Of a stretch of 64,000 nucleotides of DNA, positions 18,073 through 26,832 are shown in pieces; position 1 is the first letter of the stretch; every line of letters begins with the position of its first letter. Source of the DNA: Streptantibioticus ferralitis (lineage in GTDB: Bacteria; Actinomycetota; Actinomycetes; Streptomycetales; Streptomycetaceae); the NCBI RefSeq assembly GCF_029223525.1, contig NZ_JARHTQ010000010.1, positions 62,001 through 126,000 of the forward strand. Direction: 5' to 3'. Below the pieces are notes generated by a model that saw only the letters and a list, made by a program, of their open reading frames with translations, was not told the origin of the DNA and did no database searches. A program made the position numbers and the translations under genes.

Positions 18073-18474
18073 TCAGTGGTGATCGGTGTCGAACTCCTGT
18101 TGTGCGGCCCGGACGTGGTCAATGTGCTCCTCGGCCCAGTCCTTGACCGCAGTCACCACCGGCATGAGGCTCGCGCCGAGCGGGGTCAGGGCGTAGTCGA
18201 CACGCACCGGCACACTGGCGGTCACGGTGCGGGAGACCAGACCCGAGCGCTCCAGCGACCGCAGAGTCTGGGTCAGCATCTTCTGACTTACGCCCGCGAT
18301 CAGCCGCCGCAGTTCGCTGTAGCGCTGAGGCCGCTCGGCCAGCGCCGCGAGGATCAGCGTCACCCATTTGTCGCTGATCACGTCGAGTAGTTGGCGGGTC
18401 GGGCACGTCGCCAGGAATGCGTTATAGACCGTCTTGCTCTCGACGCGACGCTCCGCCGCCGTGCGAGTAGGCAT
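18073..18474 (-). CDS. HxlR-family transcriptional regulator
   Basis: This 133-residue winged-helix protein has CPTRQLLDVISDKWVTLILA, then RYSELRRLIAGVSQKMLTQT and LRSLERSGLVSRTV, the HxlR (MarR-like) DNA-binding core, ending in DYALTPLGASL. HxlR proteins bind as dimers and often respond to aldehydes or redox stress. A conserved Cys near the N-terminus (ATCPTRQ) matches the redox-active position of the HypR/QorR types. It is divergent from the quinone-reductase-like gene, as in QorR/Qor pairs, and likely represses it. Confidence 0.92.
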   Translation of the reverse strand: MPTRTAAERRVESKTVYNAFLATCPTRQLLDVISDKWVTLILAALAERPQRYSELRRLIAGVSQKMLTQTLRSLERSGLVSRTVTASVPVRVDYALTPLGASLMPVVTAVKDWAEEHIDHVRAAQQEFDTDHH

Positions 18475-18612
18475 GAGACCTCCTGCCCAGCGACTCCGCC
18501 CTACGTTCCGGCGGGTGGCCTAGGCACTTCCAGGTGCCTTCTTTCTCTTGGAGGGTAACCCACTTAGCGTTTTGAACGGAACAGCGGATCGAACGAACAG
18601 GAAACCCAACTG
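18475..18612. promoter_or_regulatory. Divergent HxlR/oxidoreductase promoter region
   Basis: The 138-bp region holds both promoters. A short palindrome, AGGCAC (18522-18527) and GTGCCT (18534-18539), and an A/T-richer stretch around 18560-18575 are candidate operator sites for the HxlR protein. No exact match to a known HxlR site was identified. Confidence 0.4.
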
Positions 18613-19524
18613 ATGCTGTCGGTCGTCAATGCCCCCGGCGACGCGAGCCGGATCGCCATCACCCAGACCGAGGCTCCGTCGGCGGCGCCGAACCAGGTCC
18701 TCGTCGACGTGCGCGCCTTCTCCGTCAACCGCGGTGAACTCTCCCTGCTCAAGGCACGCCCCGCCGGGTGGCGTCCCGGGCAGGACGTCGCCGGCACCGT
18801 CGTCGTCGCGGCGTCCGACGGCACCGGGCCCGCAGTGGGAACCAGGGTCGTCGCCAGAGTCGAGGAAGGGGGATGGGCCGAACAAGTCGCCGTCGACGTC
18901 GACGAACTCGCGGTCCTGGCCGAAACCGTCACGTTCACCGACGCCGCGACCCTGCCCATCGCCGGGGTGACCGCAATACGGACCCTGAGGCTCGGCGGTG
19001 ATCTCCTGGGCCGACGCGTGCTCATCGCCGCCGCGAGCGGCGCCGTGGGACGTTTCCAGACCGAACTCGCTGCCGCCCACGGCGCTGCCGTCACCGCGAT
19101 CGCTCGAAAGGAGCATGAGGCCGCGCTCCGTGCCCTGGGGGCGGTCGAGGTGGTGCCCGAGATATCGGCCGCGGACGGCCTCTACTCCCTGATCAGCGAA
19201 TCCGTGGGCGGATCCGCGCTGAACGCCGCAGTCTCGAAGGTAGAGCCCGGCGGCACCATCGTCTTGCTGGGCACCACCAGCGGCGAGCCCGGCACAGTCT
19301 CGATCTACGACTTCATCGGACACGAAGGCGCCCGCCTGCAGTCCTTTCTCTCATACGCCAGCGGCCCCTTCGGCACGGATCTCGAGCGTCTCGTCGCCCT
19401 GCTCCGGGATGGCCGGCTCCATCCCTCGATCGGCTACATCGACGACTGGAACGCCCTGCCTGACGCCCTCACCGCGTTCACCGGGCGCACGTTCACGGGC
19501 AAGGCGGTTCTGACCATCCCGTGA
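18613..19524 (+). CDS. NADP-dependent quinone oxidoreductase-like (zinc-free MDR)
   Basis: This 303-residue medium-chain reductase has a GroES-like N-terminal domain (PNQVLVDVRAFSVNRGELSL, PGQDVAGTVV) and a Rossmann domain with RVLIAAASGAVGRFQTELAA, a variant of the AxxGxxG dinucleotide motif. No catalytic or structural zinc ligands are seen, as in quinone oxidoreductases. Family members reduce quinones or enals with NADPH. It is divergent from, and probably controlled by, the adjacent HxlR regulator. Confidence 0.9.
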   Translation: MLSVVNAPGDASRIAITQTEAPSAAPNQVLVDVRAFSVNRGELSLLKARPAGWRPGQDVAGTVVVAASDGTGPAVGTRVVARVEEGGWAEQVAVDVDELAVLAETVTFTDAATLPIAGVTAIRTLRLGGDLLGRRVLIAAASGAVGRFQTELAAAHGAAVTAIARKEHEAALRALGAVEVVPEISAADGLYSLISESVGGSALNAAVSKVEPGGTIVLLGTTSGEPGTVSIYDFIGHEGARLQSFLSYASGPFGTDLERLVALLRDGRLHPSIGYIDDWNALPDALTAFTGRTFTGKAVLTIP

Positions 19525-19597
19525 CTACTGCGATCTCGAAGTAGGTGGCAGCAGTCTGCCGGCGCCAGCCGGAAGACTGGTGGGTGAGCGGAAGTGT

Positions 19598-20143
19598 TCA
19601 GGTTGAGGCGGCGTTGGGTGCGAGGGCGACCTGATGTCCGAGGGCTTCGAGCCGGCGAACGAGGTCGCGGGTGCGGCGGACGGGGACGGTCAGGCGCTGG
19701 TGCCAGTCCGCTCCGAGGTCTTGGTAGGTAGCGTCGGGGTCGTTGATGAGGTACCAGATGATGACCAGGATCGAGCGGGCGACAGCGACCAGGGCCTTGT
19801 TGTGGCCGCCGCGTTTGACCAGGCGTCGGTAGCGGGCGCCGAGGAAGGTGTCGGTCCTGGCGGCGGCCATCGCAGCCTCGCCGAGCGCGCCTCGCATCCA
19901 TGGGTTGCCACCGTTGTTGGGGCCGCTGGTGTTCTTACCGCCAGACTGCAGGGGGCGCGGGCACAGCTTGGCCCAGGAGACCAAGTGAGCCGCGGTGGGG
20001 AAGATGCTCATGTCCCCACCGATCTCGGCCACGATCACCTGGGCGCTGGTCGGGCCGATCCCGGGGATCGCGTCCAAGCGCTCGGCCAGCGCGGGCAGCC
20101 CGCCCGGCAAGCGAGCAGCGGAACCCTCCACAAGTACCGACAT
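19598..20143 (-). pseudogene. IS110-family transposase, C-terminal fragment
   Basis: The 181 codons encode the Transposase_20 part of an IS110/IS116/IS902 DEDD transposase: LDAIPGIGPTSAQVIVAEIG, FPTAAHLVSWAKLCP, SGGKNTSGPNNGGNPWMRG and RRLVKRGGHNKALVAVARS. Complete transposases of this family are about 400 residues. The N-terminal RuvC-like DEDD half is missing and no similarity is seen upstream of about 20150, so the element is a 5'-truncated, inactive relic. Confidence 0.9.
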
Positions 20144-20237
20144 ACAGCCTGACCAGCGTGGATGTACTTTCCGGCACCCACACCGTTGGTCGGTCGCGGC
20201 CGAGGGCCTCGCCCTGGGTCGTCGCCGTACCGAGAGA

Positions 20238-20870
20238 TCAGGACTGCCAGAGCTGCGTGATGCGGATGATCAGGCCTGCCGAGTTGTAGTCGACGTGGTA
20301 GAAGTTCGGGCCGCAGCTGAAGGGCGGGGCGACCGGGTAGTGCTGCTTGCACTTGTCCAGCACCACCCGCAGCTCGTCGACGGTGGCGGGGACCATCCGA
20401 GACCGGCTGGCGTCTGTGGAGTCGATCAGGGTCACGGCGGCCTGCGGGGAGACGTAATACGGCCCGATCGTCCCCTTCGTGTTGTCGAAATACGGCTGGT
20501 CGCCGTCCGGGTTATGGCAGACCAGGTCGTTCTGGGTTGCGCCCAGGCGGTCGTCGGTGGGCTCGATGCCGGCGATGGTCAGGACGTCTCGCGGTTGGTA
20601 CGGGAGCGGGACCGCAGAGCAGAAGTCCAGCGCCGAGCGCACCTTGGTGTCGGCCACCGCCGATGCCGACGCCGATGGCGAGTAGGAGGAGGATGGCGAT
20701 GCCGACGTCGAGGGAGGCGCCGTGGCGCTCCGTGTGGCCGACGCCGACGCGGTTGGCACCGGGCTGCCAGCGCTCGACTTCGGCGCAGCGTGATCCGGAC
20801 CGCACCCGATGAGGCATACGGCAAGCAGAGCGACCGCGGCCGTCCGCCAACTCCTGTTCCAACCCCGCAT
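20238..20870 (-). CDS. Putative lipoprotein (DUF3558-like)
   Basis: This 210-residue protein has a lipoprotein signal peptide: basic MRGWNRSWR, a hydrophobic core and lipobox LIGC with Cys at about residue 23. A Ser/Ala/Pro/Thr-rich linker to about residue 75 precedes a globular domain with five Cys (DFCSAVPLP, LVCHNPDG, VLDKCKQHYP, FSCGPNF). The layout resembles DUF3558 lipoproteins of actinomycetes, but the match is by eye and uncertain. It would be anchored to the outer face of the membrane. Function unknown. Confidence 0.7.
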   Translation of the reverse strand: MRGWNRSWRTAAVALLAVCLIGCGPDHAAPKSSAGSPVPTASASATRSATAPPSTSASPSSSYSPSASASAVADTKVRSALDFCSAVPLPYQPRDVLTIAGIEPTDDRLGATQNDLVCHNPDGDQPYFDNTKGTIGPYYVSPQAAVTLIDSTDASRSRMVPATVDELRVVLDKCKQHYPVAPPFSCGPNFYHVDYNSAGLIIRITQLWQS

Positions 20871-21098
20871 GACGCCCCCCTGCTTTTCAAGTTGTCCCGA
20901 TCACGGTAGCAGCACTGCGGGCCTTTCGATGGGGCGTGGTCACGCGGCGAATCCTGCGGCCGCCGTCATGGCACGCAAGGTTGGCTCGTAGAAGTCAAAC
21001 CATGGCGGGCATCGTGCCATGTCCGCAGGTTCCAGCGATTCCGTCGTGTACCCCAGCCTGCCGGCCGTGTGCGCGCCGCGCACATGCGGCCGGTCGGT

Positions 21099-22517
21099 TC
21101 AGCGGACGAAGGCGACCTCCGGGTAGTGGTGGGAGGGGCCGTCGAGCAGGGGGCTGTGCTGGTGGCGTAGTTGCTTGTCGAAGAAGGCTGCGAGGTAGAC
21201 GCGTTGGATCTCGATGGCGCGGTCGGGGGCGAGCGTGCCGAGTGTTTGGACGAGTGAGGCGGGAGTTTGCTTGAAGGGGCCGGGCGCTTCGTGGAAGAAA
21301 GCCTCCCAGTCCAGGAAGGAGAGGTGCTCGGCGCCGCGCAGCTGCAGGTCGTACCGCTCGCCGTGCAGGTGCTTCCAGAAGGTCGCCCAGCTTCCATCGT
21401 CGTTGCGGTTGTGGTGCTGGGAACTGAGCAGCAGGAAGGGGCGGTTGAGGTCCCGGGTGATCTCCGGTCCGAAGAATTGTCCGTCCAGGTCCGCACCGGC
21501 GCGGATCCTGGAGTCCGCCTGCATGGCCGCTGGCACCGTTCCCCCGCCGAGGGACGCGCCGAACATCCCGATCCGGTCCATGTCTATCGCGTGGGACAGC
21601 CCTTGGGGGAGACGCGCGTGGTCCACGTCCGGGTTGTGACCGTGGGCGATAGCGGCCAGCTGGTCGATGACGAAGCGGGTGTCGGCGACCCGGACCGCGA
21701 ACACGTGGGTCGCGGGGGTGCCTGGCGGCATGGTACTCGTCTCCACCCGCCCGCCTGGGAACTGCACTTCGCTGTCCTCGTGGGTGTCGTCGATGGTGAC
21801 GACCAGGTAGCCGCGGCTGGCCAGGTCTTCGACGAGCGCGGTGCTCGTCGCGCGGTCCGAGCCCCGCCCGGGCGAGTACAGCACTACCGGCAACTTGCCG
21901 GCCTTGGGATCAACCGGGGCGCCGGTGTGCCCGGCGGTGGTGGGCAGGGTCACCGTGTTCGGCGGCACCTGCATGGCGGCCAGGAGGTGCGCGGCGGCGG
22001 CAGGCTGGATCCAGGGCGCGGCAGGATAACGGGCGGTGTGCGTGGCCGGATACCACATCGAAACCATCAGCTCGCGCGGTCGGCTGCCCGGCAGCCACGG
22101 ATCCGCGCGGTGCGGATCGACCAGGTGGAGGTCGACGGTTCCGACCTGGTAGTACCCGGTCGGGGCGGGGAGCGTCAGCTCACCCGGGGTGTTCGGCTTG
22201 GCCGGGTCGTTCGCTTTGACCTGGGTGTTCGCTTGGGGGTGGGCGTTCGGCTTGGCCTGGGCATTCGCCTTGCCTTGGGCGTTCGCTTGGGGGTGGGCGT
22301 TCGCCTTGGCTGGGCCGTTCGCCTCGGCTTGGGCGTGCGCCTTGGCCGGGTCGTTCACCTCGGCCAAGGGCACCGTCTTGGCCGTGGGTGCCGCAGCGTT
22401 CTTCCCGGCAGCGGTGGCTGATCCGATCCCGGCGGTCAGGACGACGGCCAGTGCTCCCGTGGTGCCGGCGACGCGGGCCCGCATCCGACTGCGGGGTTTT
22501 CTCCGTGCATGTTTCAT
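21099..22517 (-). CDS. Secreted alpha/beta hydrolase (PAF-acetylhydrolase/lipase-like) with Ala-Asn-rich linker
   Basis: This 472-residue protein starts MKHARRKPRSRMRARVAGTT, with a signal peptide ending near ATAAGKN. A low-complexity linker (about residues 52-110) follows, then an alpha/beta hydrolase domain. Catalytic features are a G-A-S-L-G nucleophile elbow near residue 340, an acidic residue in GADLDGQFF and His in LRGAEHLSFLDWE. KLPVVLYSPGRGSDRATST supplies the oxyanion loop, typical of PAF-AH/dienelactone-type lipases. The frame is open to 22676, but ATG 22517 has GAGGG just upstream and begins the signal peptide. Substrate unknown; probably an extracellular esterase. Confidence 0.83.
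   Translation of the reverse strand: MKHARRKPRSRMRARVAGTTGALAVVLTAGIGSATAAGKNAAAPTAKTVPLAEVNDPAKAHAQAEANGPAKANAHPQANAQGKANAQAKPNAHPQANTQVKANDPAKPNTPGELTLPAPTGYYQVGTVDLHLVDPHRADPWLPGSRPRELMVSMWYPATHTARYPAAPWIQPAAAAHLLAAMQVPPNTVTLPTTAGHTGAPVDPKAGKLPVVLYSPGRGSDRATSTALVEDLASRGYLVVTIDDTHEDSEVQFPGGRVETSTMPPGTPATHVFAVRVADTRFVIDQLAAIAHGHNPDVDHARLPQGLSHAIDMDRIGMFGASLGGGTVPAAMQADSRIRAGADLDGQFFGPEITRDLNRPFLLLSSQHHNRNDDGSWATFWKHLHGERYDLQLRGAEHLSFLDWEAFFHEAPGPFKQTPASLVQTLGTLAPDRAIEIQRVYLAAFFDKQLRHQHSPLLDGPSHHYPEVAFVR
22191..22355 (-). repeat. Imperfect Ala-Asn/Lys-Ala-Asn linker repeat in the hydrolase
   Basis: Residues 55-109 of the hydrolase are built of short imperfect units such as AKAN, AHPQAN, AQGKAN, AQAKPN and TQVKAN. 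At DNA level the unit GTTCGCTTGGGGGTGGGC recurs with GTTCGCCTTG-type variants. It separates the signal peptide from the catalytic domain and could span the cell wall. Confidence 0.75.
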
Positions 22518-22835
22518 GAGCAGCCCTCGCTGATGCTGTTTCGCCCCGTGATCAGTATTCGGCGGTACCCGGTGGCGACCGCGGCTGCCGTGGCTGTCGC
22601 TAAGGCTCTCCGCAGTGTGAAGACTCGGGGGAAGCGCATACCTCAACTCTTTCGTGCGGGGGGATATGCAGGGCATGCCATGGGCGCCTTAGCAGGTGAA
22701 TGCCATGCGGGGTGGCGCCGTGCACGTCTATGCCCTGAGGTAGGGAATTAATACAGCACTCGCAGCCCCTACCGCAATGACGCTCTGTCAACAGCCTTGG
22801 TTTACTGAGCAGTAGGGTTGGGGGAGAGACTACGC

Positions 22836-22874
22836 CGCCCTATTGATTACCCACGCTGGGTAATCAATAGGGCG
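22836..22874. repeat. Perfect 18-bp inverted repeat with 3-nt centre
   Basis: CGCCCTATTGATTACCCA (22836-22853) and TGGGTAATCAATAGGGCG (22857-22874) are exact reverse complements around CGC. The arms are A/T-rich for this genome. No T-run follows on either strand. It lies between the ABC exporter-fold genes and the hydrolase, 130 bp from the ISAzo13 relic. It could be a terminator, a mobile-element end or an operator. Confidence 0.9.
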
Positions 22875-23004
22875 ACTTAACAGCCGATTTGGTATTGGTT
22901 ACTGGTGGTAGCGGCGCAAGCTGCGATTCCGTGACGCCTCGTAGGGACTTGCCGGGAATCAAGTCGTGGCTTCCTTCTCCGGGAATCGTTGTCGTGGTAT
23001 GGGG

Positions 23005-23266
<262 letters not shown>

Positions 23267-25039
23267 TCACTCGCATACGGCACGGGCCACACCGCAGTGG
23301 CCCGCGTGCCACTGCCGCGCCGCCAACTGCGCCGCCCACATGCGGGCGTAGCGCCCGTCGCGGTCGGCGAGAAGTTCCGTGTGGGTGCCGCGCTGGGTGA
23401 TGCGGCCGGCGTCGAGGACGAGGATCTGGTCGGCGCCGACAACGGTGGAGAGGCGGTGGGCGATGACGACGACGGTCTTGCCTACCACCAGGCGGTCGAT
23501 GGCCTGCTGCACCAAGACTTCTGACTCGGTGTCCAGGGCGGCGGTCGGTTCGTCGAGCAGGATGACGGGGGCGTCCTTGAGAATGGCCCGGGCGATGGAG
23601 ATCCGCTGGCGTTCGCCTCCGGAGAGGGCGGAGCCGATCTCGCCGACGCGTGTCCGGTAGCCCTCAGGCAGACGGGAGACGAAGTCGTGGGCGTTGGCCG
23701 CGCGGGCGGCGGCCTCGATCTCGTCGTCAGTGGCGTCCGGGCGGCCCATGGCGATGTTGGCCCGGATGGTGTCGTCGAAGAGGTAGACGTCCTGGAACAC
23801 GATGGCGATGTGGCGCAGCAGCTCGTCCGGTTCCAGCGTGCGCAGGTCGGTGCCGCCGAGGCGGATGGTGCCGTGCTGCGGGTCGGCGTAGCGGCTGATG
23901 AGTTTGGTGATGGTGGTCTTGCCGGAGCCGGACGGTCCGACCAGGGCGGTGAGGCTGCGTTCGGACACGGTGAGGTCGATGCCGTCCAGGGTCGGCTGGT
24001 TCTGGCCGTCATAGGCGAAGGTGACGTTGTCGAAGCGGATGTCGAAGGCGCTGGGCCGCTGTCCTCCGGGGGCGACGGGCAGGGGCTGGGTCGCAAGGAC
24101 GTCGTCCACCCTGCGCAGCGCCGCTTCGGACAGCTCGAACAGCTTGGTCATCACGGCTGCCATGCTGAGCGGTTCGGCGAAACGGGCGGCGGTGACGACC
24201 ACGGCGACCAGGACCACCGGGGAGAGCCGCATGTCGAGGGCGAGCGCGGAGCCGATGGCGACCAGTGCCACGAGGGCGAGTTGGACGATGAGTTGGGCGC
24301 CCGCGACGGGCAGTGCGGCGGATCGGTTGGCCTTGACCTGGGCTTGGTGCTGGTGGGCCAGGACGGGGGTCAGGCGCGGGGAGTCGGCACCGGCCTGGCC
24401 AGTTGCCTTGAGCACGGGCAGTCCTTGGACGTACTCCACGATGCGGCTGGAGAAGGCGGCGTCGGCCTCGTCCGTCTCGTGGAAGCCGGAGTTGGAGCGG
24501 CGCTGCACCTGGCGCACCAGTGGGAGAGCGGCCAGCGTGGCTGCGGCCAGCACCAGTCCGAGCCGCCAGTCGACGGCCAGGACGACCACCCCGAGCACGG
24601 TCGGTACGGCGACGAGCTGGATGAAGAGCGTGGAGAGTGAGGAGATGGCGCCGGCCGCGGTGGTGGCGTTGCTGCCGACGACAGAGGTGAGGTCGCCAGC
24701 CGCCCGGCGGGCTAGCTCCTGCTGCTGCATGGACCGAAGTTTGGCGCCGAGCCGGAGCCTGGTGGTCTGGGTGACGAGGTGCCAGTAGTCGTAGGTGAAC
24801 GCCATCTCGCGGACGCGCAGGGCCGCTTCGATGCAGACCAGGGCGGCCAGTACGCCGACCCAGAGCCAGGCCCGGCCGGTGCGGACCGGCTCGTGGATCA
24901 GCGCGGCGAGCAGGGGGATGAACGTGGCGTAGGCGGCGGCCTGGAATAGGGAGGCCGCCGCCGAGATCCGCAGCGTGGCGCGGAACTGCGGGGCGTAGGG
25001 GCCTGCGGCGGTGAGCATCAGGCGAAGGGTCCGCCTCAT
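23267..25039 (-). CDS. ABC transporter half-molecule, YbtQ/IrtB-like
   Basis: This 590-residue exporter-fold half transporter has six membrane helices in residues 1-310 and an ATPase domain from about 335. The ATPase has GPSGSGKTT (Walker A), QDVYLFDDTI (Q-loop), LSGGERQRISIARAIL (signature) and VILLDEPTAALD (Walker B). Homologous heterodimers YbtPQ and IrtAB import the metal-siderophore complex despite the exporter fold. Its start overlaps the partner's stop by 4 bp. The last ~15 residues (HAGHCGVARAVCE) look like a replaced C-terminus at the edge of decayed DNA. Likely the last gene of the NRPS operon. Confidence 0.9.
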   Translation of the reverse strand: MRRTLRLMLTAAGPYAPQFRATLRISAAASLFQAAAYATFIPLLAALIHEPVRTGRAWLWVGVLAALVCIEAALRVREMAFTYDYWHLVTQTTRLRLGAKLRSMQQQELARRAAGDLTSVVGSNATTAAGAISSLSTLFIQLVAVPTVLGVVVLAVDWRLGLVLAAATLAALPLVRQVQRRSNSGFHETDEADAAFSSRIVEYVQGLPVLKATGQAGADSPRLTPVLAHQHQAQVKANRSAALPVAGAQLIVQLALVALVAIGSALALDMRLSPVVLVAVVVTAARFAEPLSMAAVMTKLFELSEAALRRVDDVLATQPLPVAPGGQRPSAFDIRFDNVTFAYDGQNQPTLDGIDLTVSERSLTALVGPSGSGKTTITKLISRYADPQHGTIRLGGTDLRTLEPDELLRHIAIVFQDVYLFDDTIRANIAMGRPDATDDEIEAAARAANAHDFVSRLPEGYRTRVGEIGSALSGGERQRISIARAILKDAPVILLDEPTAALDTESEVLVQQAIDRLVVGKTVVVIAHRLSTVVGADQILVLDAGRITQRGTHTELLADRDGRYARMWAAQLAARQWHAGHCGVARAVCE

Positions 25040-26832
25040 CGGCCGGTCTCCAAGGTTGCGGTCTCCAGGTCAGAGGTGGCCAGCCCCCAGCGGGCGGCCT
25101 GTTCGTGGCGGGTCCACAGCTGCGCGTAACGGTCACCAGCGGCGACGAGTTCGGCGTGTCGGCCGCGTTCGGCGACCCGGCCGCCGTCGAGGACCACGAT
25201 TTGGTCCACGTCGACGATGGTGTTGAGACGGTGGGCGATGATCAGGACGGTCCGGCCTTGGGTGAGCCGGGCGATGGCTTGTTGGATCGCGGCCTCGTTC
25301 TCGGGGTCGGCGAAGGCTGTCGCCTCGTCCAGGATGACGATCGGCGCCTGGGAGAGGATCGCGCGGGCGATGGTGATGCGTTGGCGCTGTCCGCCGGACA
25401 GGAGTGCGCCGCGCTCGCCGACCTGGGTGTCGTAGCCTTCGGGCAATTCGGCGGTGATGAAGTCGTGGGCCGCGGCGGCTTCGGCCGCTGCGTGTACCTC
25501 GTCATCGGTCGCGTCAGGCCGGGCCAGCCGGATGTTCTCGGCAACGGTGCCGGTGACCAGGAACGGCTCCTGGAACACGAGGGCGATGTGCCGGAGGAGG
25601 ACGTCACTGCGGATCTCCCGCACATCGACGCCGCCGATGCGCACGGAGCCGGACTCGACGTCGTGGAACCGTGGGATGAGCCTGGCCACCGTGGACTTAC
25701 CGGAGCCGGATGGTCCGACCAGCGCGCACACCGTGCCCGCCGGGATGTCGAGGTCGATCCCGTCGAGCGCCGGACGGCCTCGGTCGGGGGCATAGCTGAA
25801 GCGGACGCCTGTGAAGGTGATGGCCGAGCCGTTCGGGTCGCGGGGGTGCTCGGGTTCCGGCAGGGCGGGCGCGTCGAGCAGTTCGGTGATCCGGACGGCC
25901 CCGGCCTTGGAATCGTTGATGTAGTTGGTCAGGTGCATCAGCGGTGCGACGGCTTCGATCGGCATCGCGCCGATCAGCAGGCCGAGCAGCAGGTCGGTGT
26001 CCGAGATCCAGCCGACAGCGCGCATCGGCACCGCGGTGGCCGCGACCAGCAAGAGCGTGGGGAGCGGCACGATGAACAGCTTCGTCAGCAGGCCGGAGGC
26101 CCGCGAGGTGGCCAGCCATCCGGCGACGGCTTCGGTGAACTCCCCCACCGCGGTGGAGAACCGCCGGAAGGAGCCCCGTCCGTCGTCGAAGGTCCGCACC
26201 ACCGGCATGCCCTGGACGAACTCGACCACGGCTGCGGTGACGCTCTCGTTCGCCTGGTTGTAGCGTTCGCGCTGCTGGGTGTAGTCGCGGGAGAGCAGGG
26301 ACAGGCAGACCACCGCGATCGGGATGATCAGCAGCACGGCAAGCAGCAGTCGCCACTGCACCGTGCCGAGCGCGATCAGTGCGGCCAGCGGCTGAGCGAC
26401 GCCGGAGCCCGCGAACGGCAGGGAGTCGGCGACCACGTTGTGCAGCGACTTGACGTCGTCCTGCACGATCTTCTTGATCGGGCCGGAGCCCAGTCGCTGC
26501 ACTTCGCCCAAGGGCATCCTGGCCAGGGTGTCCGCGAGTTTGCCGCGCAGCACCACTTCGAGTGCGTAGGAGGCCTCGTGGGCGATGTTCTCTGCCCGCC
26601 ATCTGGCGGCGAAGGCGGTCACCAGCGCCACCAGCGCGCCCGTAGTCCAGGCGGCGATGCCCGATCGGCGGCCGGAGAGCAGCTCGCCGACCGCGAAGGC
26701 CACGCAGAGGTAGCCGACCACCGCCACGACGCCGCCGACCACTGCGAGCAGTGCCGCCCGGCCGAGACGGGCCCGCGTGGCTGGGGCGAGCGCGACCAGG
26801 TCCATTACGCTGCGCAGACCACCCTTGTTCAT
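25036..26832 (-). CDS. ABC transporter half-molecule, YbtP/IrtA-like
   Basis: This 598-residue permease-ATPase half transporter has six membrane helices to about residue 315, then an ATPase with [36 protein letters not shown] and [16 protein letters not shown]-type coupling-helix residues ([14 protein letters not shown]) are typical of the YbtP side. No siderophore-interacting FAD domain, as found in mycobacterial IrtA, is present. The start is the ATG at 26832 with AGGGAG upstream, overlapping the ligase stop (ATGA); an upstream open frame to 27018 is inside the ligase. It is expected to pair with the next gene for uptake of the metal-loaded product. Confidence 0.9.
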   Translation of the reverse strand: MNKGGLRSVMDLVALAPATRARLGRAALLAVVGGVVAVVGYLCVAFAVGELLSGRRSGIAAWTTGALVALVTAFAARWRAENIAHEASYALEVVLRGKLADTLARMPLGEVQRLGSGPIKKIVQDDVKSLHNVVADSLPFAGSGVAQPLAALIALGTVQWRLLLAVLLIIPIAVVCLSLLSRDYTQQRERYNQANESVTAAVVEFVQGMPVVRTFDDGRGSFRRFSTAVGEFTEAVAGWLATSRASGLLTKLFIVPLPTLLLVAATAVPMRAVGWISDTDLLLGLLIGAMPIEAVAPLMHLTNYINDSKAGAVRITELLDAPALPEPEHPRDPNGSAITFTGVRFSYAPDRGRPALDGIDLDIPAGTVCALVGPSGSGKSTVARLIPRFHDVESGSVRIGGVDVREIRSDVLLRHIALVFQEPFLVTGTVAENIRLARPDATDDEVHAAAEAAAAHDFITAELPEGYDTQVGERGALLSGGQRQRITIARAILSQAPIVILDEATAFADPENEAAIQQAIARLTQGRTVLIIAHRLNTIVDVDQIVVLDGGRVAERGRHAELVAAGDRYAQLWTRHEQAARWGLATSDLETATLETGR

